Source of the DNA: a virus
Reading direction: 5' to 3' (one strand)
Virus record (IMG/VR): IMGVR_UViG_3300043496_000032
Span: 1-47,244 of that record
DNA length: 47,244 bases
Part shown: in pieces, positions 1-7,824 of the stretch
Layout of the letters: each line of letters opens with the position of its first letter
Numbering within the stretch: position 1 is the first letter of the stretch
Translations under genes and position numbers: made by a program
Notes under the pieces: generated by a model
Database searches by the model: none
What the model was told of the DNA's origin: nothing
The model's input: the letters and a program-made list of their open reading frames with translations, nothing else

Positions 1-1124
1 TGTCTGCCGTGGTGAGTAATGATGATCCAACAAAGGTCCGACTTACTTGGTCTGAAGCAATGGCGGCTACTGTTGCTGCGGCAAGTGCTTTTCCTATTCC
101 GGGTCGTATTGTCTCTGCCCATACTTATTTTGACACTGATCACACTGATCTTACTGTCAGCCCTGCTTTTGTTGCTGGAGATCCTTCCTCGACGGTGAGC
201 TATGTAGTTCCCGGTGGTATCAAGCAACGAGACTTGGCAAACAACAATGTCTCTGCATTTTCCAACAAGCCAATTACGAACAACGTAGTGGAGTCCATCG
301 TACCAACGTTGATGAGTGCACAAGTATTTAACTCAACTCCATCGCAAGTTGATTATACTTGGTCGGAAGCAATGAACAGTACTGTGTCGGATGCTTCTGC
401 TTTTGGTGTCTCTGGTCATACTGTTCTCGCACACGTTCGAGATAACGCAACTCATTCTCACGTAACTGTAGCAGAACCATTCATCTACGGAGAGTCACCA
501 CGTACTACCAGCTACACGCAGCCTGGTACCAACAAGATGCAGGACTTGGCTGGTAACTTGGTTGCCAACTTCTCTGGTCGCTCAATCACTAACAGTGTTG
601 CTGGTGCAGCAGCAATCGATGACTTCAACCGTGCTAACGGACCCATTGGTACCAGCTCTGGTGGACTTGTATGGCAAGAGTTCCAAGGTCCTGCGAGGAT
701 TGTTGGAAACAAGTGCTTTGCAGTTCCTGGTGATGCTGCATTTGATGTGCTCAACGCAGGTGTTAGCGTTGGCACTATCAACGCTACTGTTGAACCCTGG
801 GATAACACACCTTCCATTCGCTTCCGAGTAGTAGACCAGAACAACTACATGAATCTGGCAATCTTCTCAGACTTCGGGTTCTGCAGACTCAGTAAGATGG
901 TTGGTGGTACCAGTGTAGACCTCAATAGTGGTGGATCTTTCACTCCCAACGCAGGAACACCACTTGCCGTGGAAGTTGGTATCGCTGCTGGTGGTGTGAT
1001 GACCATCAAGTTGAATGGTGTTACCATCATCACGCATACAGATAACACCCACAGCACAGGAACTAAGCACGGATTCTTCCTTGTTCCGACGCTTAGCAAC
1101 ATCGACTCTTTCTCGGTGATCTAA
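1..1124 (+). CDS. Tail fibre-like protein with two SwmB-like domains and a lectin-like C-terminus (3' part of gene crossing the contig join)
   Basis: This is the continuation of the gene that starts at 46679; the reading frame is preserved across the 127-base overlap and gives a protein of about 520 residues. Two tandem repeats of about 95 residues each begin with an APTL/VPTL-like strand, carry TWSEAM, and end in QDLAGN / RDLANN followed by SFS-like and ITN motifs. This is the pattern of SwmB-like (Ig-type) adhesive domains. The last 170 residues start with DDFNRANGPIG and have the strand pattern of a concanavalin A/LamG-like lectin fold. The role inferred is an exposed tail fibre or receptor-binding subunit. 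It lies 2 bases before the G8/beta-helix gene, within the fibre cluster. The fold assignments are by eye; the exact role is unknown. Confidence 0.7.
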   Translation, partial: SAVVSNDDPTKVRLTWSEAMAATVAAASAFPIPGRIVSAHTYFDTDHTDLTVSPAFVAGDPSSTVSYVVPGGIKQRDLANNNVSAFSNKPITNNVVESIVPTLMSAQVFNSTPSQVDYTWSEAMNSTVSDASAFGVSGHTVLAHVRDNATHSHVTVAEPFIYGESPRTTSYTQPGTNKMQDLAGNLVANFSGRSITNSVAGAAAIDDFNRANGPIGTSSGGLVWQEFQGPARIVGNKCFAVPGDAAFDVLNAGVSVGTINATVEPWDNTPSIRFRVVDQNNYMNLAIFSDFGFCRLSKMVGGTSVDLNSGGSFTPNAGTPLAVEVGIAAGGVMTIKLNGVTIITHTDNTHSTGTKHGFFLVPTLSNIDSFSVI

Positions 1125-1126
1125 CT

Positions 1127-4069
1127 ATGGCAATGCCCGACATTGTTGCTATCCTTCGTCGTGGTGGTGCTGTTCCTCCGGCACCTCCGCCTTTCCGTTA
1201 CTGGTCAGATGTGTTCGCAGGAGTTGGTCCTGGCGAGAATATCTCCATCCCTGCAGATGACTACATAGTCTACGATCTTCCAGAATCTCCGAACTACGGC
1301 TACGTCCATGTTTTCGGAGTTCTTGGAGTTTGGAGAACTGCGAATAGTAAGATAACCTGTGCAGGGATGATGGTTCACGGAGAGTATCGGATTGGTACTG
1401 AGGAAGATCCATTTCCACTGAATCGGGTACACGACATAGAGTGTACTGGTACCAGGGACCATGATCCCAGTATCGACTCACCATCCACTGGTGGTGGTTC
1501 CGATAACCGTGGTGTTATGTTCATGACTGGTTCTATCAAGAACTGGGTAGCAGAAGGACCAGCAGTTCAGATCTTCAAGCTTGGAGCTACTGCAGAAGTT
1601 GGAGCAACATCGCTGATCGCGGAAGTTCCAGTAACCTTCAAGTCTGGTGATCAACTTGAGTTGACAACAAGCAAATACTGGCAAGAAGGTCTCACCAACC
1701 TTGCTGCTATCTATCCAGTGCATTTGGCGGAAACCACTCGTAAACCGGGCTGGGGACAAGAAATTGTCACAGTAGCATCTGATGTTACTAACTCCACTAC
1801 CATTCCTCTGGTATCTCCACTGGTACATCGACACCATGGACAGCTACAGTACTTGGTACCTCCAGGTTATGAAGATGTACCAGGAACCAATCTCTCCTAC
1901 ACGCAGAGGACACTTGTATCTGGTGACTCCTACGGAACCGTCAACGGATATCCTATCACCGGTACGAGAGTTCTAGGTGCTCGTGGTCGGCATTACATCG
2001 ACAATAGAGCTGCTGTTGGACTGTTAACTCATCCCATCCGTTGCTCAGCTCCGGATGATAGCGACTGGACAACTCATGGATATGGCTTCACGTTGATGGT
2101 TATGGGACTCAACTCGCAGTCCCGTATGAAGAACGTGGAGATTAACAGGTGCGGGAAAGCAGCGTTCCTTGGGAACTATCCGATCCACCATCATATGCGT
2201 TCCATTGGCAGCTATGGTCAATCTAACAGTGGGACTATTCTTGGGTCTGTGGTTACTGCAGATAACTTTGTGGTCAATTGTTCTATCCGGAACAGCAGTA
2301 ACAGGGCCATTACGATTCACGGAACTCATGGAGTGAAGGCCGCCCAGAACGTAATGTGCTACATCGATACTCATGCTCTCTTCCTAGAAGATGGTAGTGA
2401 GATGAACAATATTCTCGATGGTAATTTGGTGAGTGGTGTTCGTACTATCGGCTATGGTAAGACAGCACTGAAGGTACACGATACTCACGTCTTAGCACAG
2501 TTCGGACCTTCTGGTATCTGGTATACCAATCCGCACAACTATCTCCGGAACAACATGGTGTACGGAGCCTTCGTTGGTATCTGGAATGCCTTCAGCAACA
2601 ACTGTTTCGGACTCAGCCGAGAAGCAGATATCCATCCACGGCAGATGATGAACTTAGAGTGGAAGGATAACGAGGCAGCATGTTGCGTAACTAGCTGCAT
2701 GAGAACTCAACCTCCAGTTGGTGCTGAAGATGGTAGCGTAGTCTACGGCCACGAGATGGCTGGAGATAGACCTACAGAAGATACTCTTGGACTGGATCTG
2801 TTCGAGGGAGCCAGGTTGTGGAAATCGGAAAGCTGGTATATCAACGAAGCAGATCATCCACACTACGATAACTGGATGTGTGGTGCAGGTAAGGAAGCTA
2901 ACCCACTCATCGGTAACGTTAACATCCTCATCTCCGGAAACACTAACGGCAGCTCCAACGGCGGTAACCAAGGTAGATTCACGGATGGGATCTTTGCAGG
3001 TAAGACACTAGACGATTACTACTCTGCTGATGCACCAGACTTGACAGTCAGCTATGGTAATGGTGTTAGTCGGATGGGTAACATCTGGATTCCTGTAGCT
3101 TGCACAGACGTGCATGTAGAGTCTCCACTTCGACTACCTCACGTTGTTAATCGTGGTGGTCAGATGCGACTGTGGGACTTCTACCTCTACCCAGTTAATA
3201 TGGCATTCTTCTTGGAGGACAGCAACGTTATTCTCGGTGCTGATCCTGGTTATCCTGGTATTCGTTTCCCACCCTTGTTCCTAACTGCGACCAACTTTCC
3301 TGCAACCTCCTTCGGTGTAGGCTACCGAGCAGTTACAGGGGTTATCGAAAATCCGTGGTCTCAAGGTAACTCTGGCGCAGTTAAGTTACCTGCTGATGGT
3401 TCCTTGTTCGGACAGAGTGGCTGGTGGGTTCATAACCATCCATTCTTGTTGCATGGAACAACTGGTGCCATTACAGCTCAGGCGCCGGCTGGAGCTACTG
3501 GACTCAACGGAGTTCTGTTACCGGATGTGCCGCAAAACAGATTCTACGGAGTGCAAGTTGACACGAACAATGGAGCTAATGTACTCTCCTTGCCAATCAA
3601 CTATACTCGCCTACAGAGCAATGGAGTAACAGTAGTTGATACATGGAACACAGGCTTACCTGACGTTAACAATAACTACTTCAACATGCGTCATGCTGCT
3701 ACCCCACAAGGTGGTATCCTGTCCATTGATATTCCAGCTTATCCAACTCCGAACTCTATACGACTCAACGTATTTGCAATGTTGGATTCAGATTCAGTAA
3801 TGATACTGGCACACAACTACAATGGTTCGACACCAGTTACCATCGCTAACCTGACCAACTTCGGTGGAATGCCTGGCAGTTCCAGTACCCTTGCACCCGT
3901 TGCTAGCAAAGTAGCTCTACTCGCAGCTACCTCCCACAGCTACTGGGTAGACGTCAGTGGTAACAAGATCTGGATGAAGTTGTTCGGTGGACTTGCTTGG
4001 CCTAGTGGTGGTCCTACAGATAACATCCAATACCTCCATCGTTTCACTGGTGTCTTTATCAACATCTGA
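1127..4069 (+). CDS. G8 domain / CEMIP-like beta-helix tail protein, putative polysaccharide depolymerase
   Basis: The protein has 980 residues. Residues about 24-115 match a G8 domain: WSDVFAGVGPGENISIPADD, a V-GVL-W strand pair and the signature YRIGTEEDPF. Residues about 340-440 form a right-handed beta-helix with hallmarks of the animal CEMIP/TMEM2 family: YPIHHHM near 350, NCSIRNSSNRAITIHGTHG near 390-405, and LFLEDGSEMNNILDGN near 418-433. The C-terminal 300 residues are beta-rich and not recognised. CEMIP and TMEM2 are tied to hyaluronan degradation, and phage beta-helix fibres often cleave capsule or O-antigen, so a virion-borne glycan depolymerase is inferred. It sits among fibre genes and is followed by the tail hub gene. 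Catalytic residues are not established. It could also be only a binding protein. Confidence 0.72.
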   Translation: MAMPDIVAILRRGGAVPPAPPPFRYWSDVFAGVGPGENISIPADDYIVYDLPESPNYGYVHVFGVLGVWRTANSKITCAGMMVHGEYRIGTEEDPFPLNRVHDIECTGTRDHDPSIDSPSTGGGSDNRGVMFMTGSIKNWVAEGPAVQIFKLGATAEVGATSLIAEVPVTFKSGDQLELTTSKYWQEGLTNLAAIYPVHLAETTRKPGWGQEIVTVASDVTNSTTIPLVSPLVHRHHGQLQYLVPPGYEDVPGTNLSYTQRTLVSGDSYGTVNGYPITGTRVLGARGRHYIDNRAAVGLLTHPIRCSAPDDSDWTTHGYGFTLMVMGLNSQSRMKNVEINRCGKAAFLGNYPIHHHMRSIGSYGQSNSGTILGSVVTADNFVVNCSIRNSSNRAITIHGTHGVKAAQNVMCYIDTHALFLEDGSEMNNILDGNLVSGVRTIGYGKTALKVHDTHVLAQFGPSGIWYTNPHNYLRNNMVYGAFVGIWNAFSNNCFGLSREADIHPRQMMNLEWKDNEAACCVTSCMRTQPPVGAEDGSVVYGHEMAGDRPTEDTLGLDLFEGARLWKSESWYINEADHPHYDNWMCGAGKEANPLIGNVNILISGNTNGSSNGGNQGRFTDGIFAGKTLDDYYSADAPDLTVSYGNGVSRMGNIWIPVACTDVHVESPLRLPHVVNRGGQMRLWDFYLYPVNMAFFLEDSNVILGADPGYPGIRFPPLFLTATNFPATSFGVGYRAVTGVIENPWSQGNSGAVKLPADGSLFGQSGWWVHNHPFLLHGTTGAITAQAPAGATGLNGVLLPDVPQNRFYGVQVDTNNGANVLSLPINYTRLQSNGVTVVDTWNTGLPDVNNNYFNMRHAATPQGGILSIDIPAYPTPNSIRLNVFAMLDSDSVMILAHNYNGSTPVTIANLTNFGGMPGSSSTLAPVASKVALLAATSHSYWVDVSGNKIWMKLFGGLAWPSGGPTDNIQYLHRFTGVFINI

Positions 4070-4074
4070 CCACT

Positions 4075-5697
4075 ATGAGCACTCAAGACCTACGTATCAC
4101 CCTTAACGCGGTAGATATGCCATTCCTTTATCGGGATGCTCCACGCGCAACTCTGCTACCAGGTCTTGATCAGGTATCTACCAGGATCCGTAACCAACTC
4201 AATCCGGATTGGAACTCACCCGCTCTGCTCTATTGTGAGAATGTAGTACCAATTGCTCGAGGAGTTATCTCCACCCAACTGGCAGATCGGATACCACCCG
4301 ACCCAACGGAAACAGACTTCGACCAAGCAATAACCTTGCGAGACCGTCACGAAACTAACACTCTCTTTGTCCCCGCTAAAGGAAAGAACTATGTCCTTGA
4401 TATAACTACTGGAACCTGGAACAGTTCGCTGCCATTCACGGCAACGTTCTCCCTGGTAACTCGTGGTTATACACAAGGTCGTACGTTCATCTTCTATGAG
4501 AAGGAGAAACTATTCGAATATGATGGAGCTGGTGGGCTTATTGATCGTACGAGCGCTATCGTATTTCCTTCGGGTTTTGCTATCACAGATATTCGTGGTA
4601 TTGGTGCTGCTAGCAACTATCTCCTACTGTTCACAGATATCGACGTGCTCTGGTCATCTCCCACCGATCCCTTGAATTTCGATCGGGCCACAAGTAATGG
4701 ATCAGGGTACCAGACACCACAGGATGCTAGGGGTCAAATCAGTTGCATACTGCCTGTCAGCGGTGGTGCAATTATTTATACTGTGCGAAATGCTGTGGGA
4801 ATTACCTTTACCAATAACGCTGCAACACCATTTGTATTTCGCGGCATCCCCAACTCTGGAGGTGTGGCCGGATACGAGCAAGTCGCCTACGATGCAGATG
4901 AGAAGTTCCAATACGTGTGGGGTTCTGGTGGCTTGCAACAAATAGCACTGAATGGAGCTGATGGGGTGTTCCCAGAAGTTAGCGATTTTCTGACCGCTGG
5001 TCGATACGAAACCTATAACTACACAACTCACCGTATCGAAGAAACAAAATCCCAGACGTACTTCACAGTGAAGCTTACCTATGTAGGTCAACGTTTCTTG
5101 GTGGTGTCATATGGTCCCGTTGTCGGAGGATACACCTATGCACTCATCTATGATACTCAACTACAACGTTGGGGTAAGGTTAAAGTTACGCACGTGGATG
5201 CCTTTAACTATCCGTATCCGAATATTTCTGGTGATCTGGAGTACGATGAGCTATTTGTTGACTACACGGGTTTGGGTCTTTCGTCGTACGAAGATCTGGG
5301 AATTGGAGTACTATCCACTAACCCACCGAAGAAAAGTATTGCATTCCTCAACTCTACAGGCGCCGTCCAGATTCTTGTCATGGACTACGCAGCAAGATCG
5401 CAAACTGGAGTAGCTGTGTTCGGACAGATCCAACACAACAGGAACAACGATACAACTCTGCAGGGTGTAGAACTCGAGGGAGTTGATGCTGGAAGTCTAC
5501 CTCGACTGTTCGCCTTGATATCCCTCAATGGCAAGACTACTGATCGTGCAGTAGAGTACCCTTGTTATGAGGTAGCAGACGAATATCGAAACCACCTGGG
5601 TAGAGAAGTTGGTAGGAATATCAACCTCGCAGTTGAAGGTGCTTTCCAACTTACTGGCCTATTGGTCAAGGTAGCAAAACATGGCCGGACTGGTTAA
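4075..5697 (+). CDS. Tail hub/stabilisation protein, P22 gp10-like (tentative)
   Basis: A 540-residue, beta-rich protein with no signal peptide. Its N-terminus (LNPDWNSPALLYCENVVPIA) resembles the opening of phage proteins that list a 'final' structural surface, and the C-terminus ends with a GREVGRNINLAVEGAFQLTG segment. That G-R-x-x-x-x-x-V-x-G-x-F-x-L-T-G pattern is typical of the last strands of P22 gp10-type tail proteins, which plug the portal and stabilise packaged DNA. Repeated short strands ending in aromatic residues suggest a beta-propeller body. It is the first gene after the fibre cluster and overlaps the next small gene by 17 bases. The family call is by pattern only; a generic tail tubular protein is the alternative. 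Confidence 0.5.
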   Translation: MSTQDLRITLNAVDMPFLYRDAPRATLLPGLDQVSTRIRNQLNPDWNSPALLYCENVVPIARGVISTQLADRIPPDPTETDFDQAITLRDRHETNTLFVPAKGKNYVLDITTGTWNSSLPFTATFSLVTRGYTQGRTFIFYEKEKLFEYDGAGGLIDRTSAIVFPSGFAITDIRGIGAASNYLLLFTDIDVLWSSPTDPLNFDRATSNGSGYQTPQDARGQISCILPVSGGAIIYTVRNAVGITFTNNAATPFVFRGIPNSGGVAGYEQVAYDADEKFQYVWGSGGLQQIALNGADGVFPEVSDFLTAGRYETYNYTTHRIEETKSQTYFTVKLTYVGQRFLVVSYGPVVGGYTYALIYDTQLQRWGKVKVTHVDAFNYPYPNISGDLEYDELFVDYTGLGLSSYEDLGIGVLSTNPPKKSIAFLNSTGAVQILVMDYAARSQTGVAVFGQIQHNRNNDTTLQGVELEGVDAGSLPRLFALISLNGKTTDRAVEYPCYEVADEYRNHLGREVGRNINLAVEGAFQLTGLLVKVAKHGRTG

Positions 5698-5905
5698 CGT
5701 TGCACTGTCTCCTACTGCTCCAGCCTTTCGCACGTTGGATGAAGCTTACACAGTAGTGAACGATCTCTACGTGCAGCTGTATTCCTTGGTGGAACAACTT
5801 AACCGGTACAGCGGAGTTGTTCGCAGTCCGAACGGACACTACTGGCGCATCGAGGTAAGTAACTCTGGTACGCTGTCAACCACAGATCTTGGACTAATTC
5901 TCTAG
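5681..5905 (+). CDS. Small structural protein of unknown function
   Basis: A 74-residue protein whose ATG lies inside the end of the previous gene (17-base overlap, different frame), with an AAGGTAGC stretch upstream as a weak ribosome site. It has an N-terminal helix-like stretch (RTLDEAYTVVNDLYVQLYSLVEQLNRYSG) broken into a hydrophobic-heptad pattern and a short beta C-terminus containing HYWRIEVSNSGTL. The latter resembles the closing strand of small tail proteins in other podoviruses. It is 9 bases ahead of the frameshift gene. Probably a minor virion or assembly factor; function unknown. Confidence 0.6.
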   Translation: MAGLVNVALSPTAPAFRTLDEAYTVVNDLYVQLYSLVEQLNRYSGVVRSPNGHYWRIEVSNSGTLSTTDLGLIL

Positions 5906-5914
5906 GAGAGAACT

Positions 5915-6787
5915 ATGGCTACACAGTCTCCCTTCGATATGCTGCTCGAGAAGTTGATTGGTTCCCAAAGTACCATCAACACAGACGAACAGCTTGGTGT
6001 CAAGAACACTATTAACCAGACCACTACTGGTCAGACAAACGTAACTGGTCAGGATGTTGGCACCAGCGTTATGACTGCTGACATTGGTCGGCTTGCAGAC
6101 GTTTACAACAGGCAGGCTGCTGGTGTAACTCCAGAGATGTTGCAGGCTATCTTCCGTGAAGGAAGTAAGGCAGCACCGCAGTTGGTATCCAGTACAGCTA
6201 ATGCAGTTGGTGCAAGATCAGGAGGTAACAGTCCACTAGCAACTGCCCTCGGTGAACTCCAGAGTAACTTGGTTGGACAAGCTGCAAAGCTTAACACGGA
6301 TATGCTAGGTCAAGCAGGACAAACTGCTGCTCAGATTGGTGCTCTTACCAGGCAAGTTACAGATACGAAGAATACCAACCAAGCAACCACAAGTGGGCAG
6401 AATGTGCTCACCAACCAGGATCAGTTGAGCACGAAGGGTAGTGATACAACTCGTCGAGATACTATCAACACCAAGTCTACTGCTCTGACTGGTGGTGCTT
6501 TGGCTCTTGCTTCTCTGCTGAAGAACAGTGGAATTGATGCTGGAACCATCGCAGGACTACTCAAGAAGATTGGCATCGGTGATTCTGGGTTAAGCCTCGG
6601 TGATGCTGCCAACACAGGCTTCGGAGATGGTACTGGTCTTGGTGGTGACTGGTATACTCCTACCTTCGGTGAAGATACTGCTGGCTTAGGTGAAGGCTTT
6701 GGTGGTATCTTTGGCTGGAAGGATGGTGGTATCGTTCCTACTCCACAGTTAGGGTTTGACACAAAAAAAGTACTGGGCCAGCGGTAG
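5915..6787 (+). CDS. Virion protein, short (zero-frame) product upstream of a -1 frameshift
   Basis: A 290-residue protein with a good ribosome site (AGGAGAG, 7 bases before ATG). It is rich in Thr, Asn, Gln, Ala and Gly, with predicted helices in the middle (LGELQSNLVGQAAKLNTDML) and a Gly-rich tail. Near the end it carries WKDGGIVPTPQ, a motif seen in many phage structural proteins just before a 'GG...VP' linker. The frame ends with ...TKKVLGQR and TAG, and that stop lies within a stem-loop. The stop is bypassed if ribosomes slip at the A7 run at 6763-6769. Position between the hub and the transglycosylase protein suggests an internal or tail-associated virion protein. Confidence 0.75.
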   Translation: MATQSPFDMLLEKLIGSQSTINTDEQLGVKNTINQTTTGQTNVTGQDVGTSVMTADIGRLADVYNRQAAGVTPEMLQAIFREGSKAAPQLVSSTANAVGARSGGNSPLATALGELQSNLVGQAAKLNTDMLGQAGQTAAQIGALTRQVTDTKNTNQATTSGQNVLTNQDQLSTKGSDTTRRDTINTKSTALTGGALALASLLKNSGIDAGTIAGLLKKIGIGDSGLSLGDAANTGFGDGTGLGGDWYTPTFGEDTAGLGEGFGGIFGWKDGGIVPTPQLGFDTKKVLGQR

Positions 6788-7824
6788 GAAGACTGCTGGC
6801 CCTTGCAGGTGGAGACGGTTCAGGTAGCTCTGATAGCAGCGGGGGCTCTACTACTGATGGTGGGAGTTCTGCTGAATCTACTGGAAATTCCGGTCCGGGT
6901 GTCGGCCCTAGTTCTGGTCTTGGTACTACTCCTAGTGTTACAAGTGCTCTGGGTGTTGTAGGCTCTCTGGCTAGTGCCTTTGCGCCGGCAACTCCTATTG
7001 GTTACGTGATTGGACTGGTTAATGCGATTCAGAATGTAGCCAACATGCCAGTTCCAAACATGCTTCCTCCGATTACATTCGATCCAGCAAGTCTGGGGAT
7101 CGGAGCTGGCGATGATGGAACTGGTGGTATTGGTGGTATTGGGGGTGCTGGTGCTGTTGGAAGTGTTGCTGCTGGACCGGCTACGGCCGCTGACTCAGCT
7201 ACCGGTGAAGCCGTGGGAGTTTCTGGTGCTGCTGGTATTGGCACTGGCGGTCCTAGTGCTGATTCAGTAGGTGGAGTTGGTGATGATGGAACTGGTGGAG
7301 AAGGTCCTGGTTCCAGTGGTGATGATGGTGGTTGGGCTGAAGGAGGTACCGTGCCTAAACAAGCTGATGATCCTAAGGGAATCAAGGACACTACTACTAT
7401 CCCTGTTAGTGGTGGTGAGTATGTTCTACCTGCTGATGTAGTAGCAGCTATTGGTGTTCCTGCTTTGGAGATGTTGAAGAACATGTTCCATACACCAGCA
7501 AAGGAACAGGGGGTTAGAAAACCTGATCCGATGCCATACAGTCCCGATGGTGGAATTACTACGGATCAGAGTAAGACAATGGAGGGACGACTTGCAGGAC
7601 AGATGAAAATACGTCCTGATCTTATTCCTATCCTCCTGCACAACGGACTTGACTTCGAGAATGCAGGCAAGACAGTGAAGGCTATCAAGACTCTCCGGCA
7701 GAATGATAACCATCAACTTGCCAATGCAATGGAGAACATGTTCAATACCATCAACCAAGGTAGGTCTGGACCTCTCTCTGTCTTCGATCTGCCTAACTAT
7801 CTCAACAGTCCTGGGTATAGATAA
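5915..7824 (+). CDS. Virion protein, long -1 frameshift fusion product (about 636 residues)
   Basis: The -1 frame is open without a stop from 6763 to 7821, so a slip at the A AAA AAA heptamer adds 351 residues to the first 285. The added part starts STGPAVGRLLALAGG, continues as a long Gly/Ser/Ala linker, and ends in a folded module with AEGGTVPK and VSGGEYVLPADVVAAIG. This is the 'GG-x-V ... GE-F/Y-V-x-PADV' signature of many phage structural proteins. No ribosome site precedes the first in-frame start of the second half (GTG at 7006), and the frame is open well upstream of it, so independent translation is unlikely. A homopolymer sequencing error is the alternative. The end overlaps the next start as TAATG. 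Confidence 0.65.
6751..6802 (+). promoter_or_regulatory. Programmed -1 ribosomal frameshift signal (dnaX-type)
   Basis: Seen directly: A7 at 6763-6769, in zero frame A-AAA-AAA; a 5-base spacer; a perfect 8-bp stem GGGCCAGC (6775-6782) with GCTGGCCC (6795-6802) and a 12-base loop; the zero-frame TAG (6785-6787) lies in that loop. AGGG at 6751-6754, 8 bases upstream of the run, could act as the Shine-Dalgarno-like stimulator known from E. coli dnaX. All three elements have the spacing of efficient bacterial -1 frameshift sites. Confidence 0.75.
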
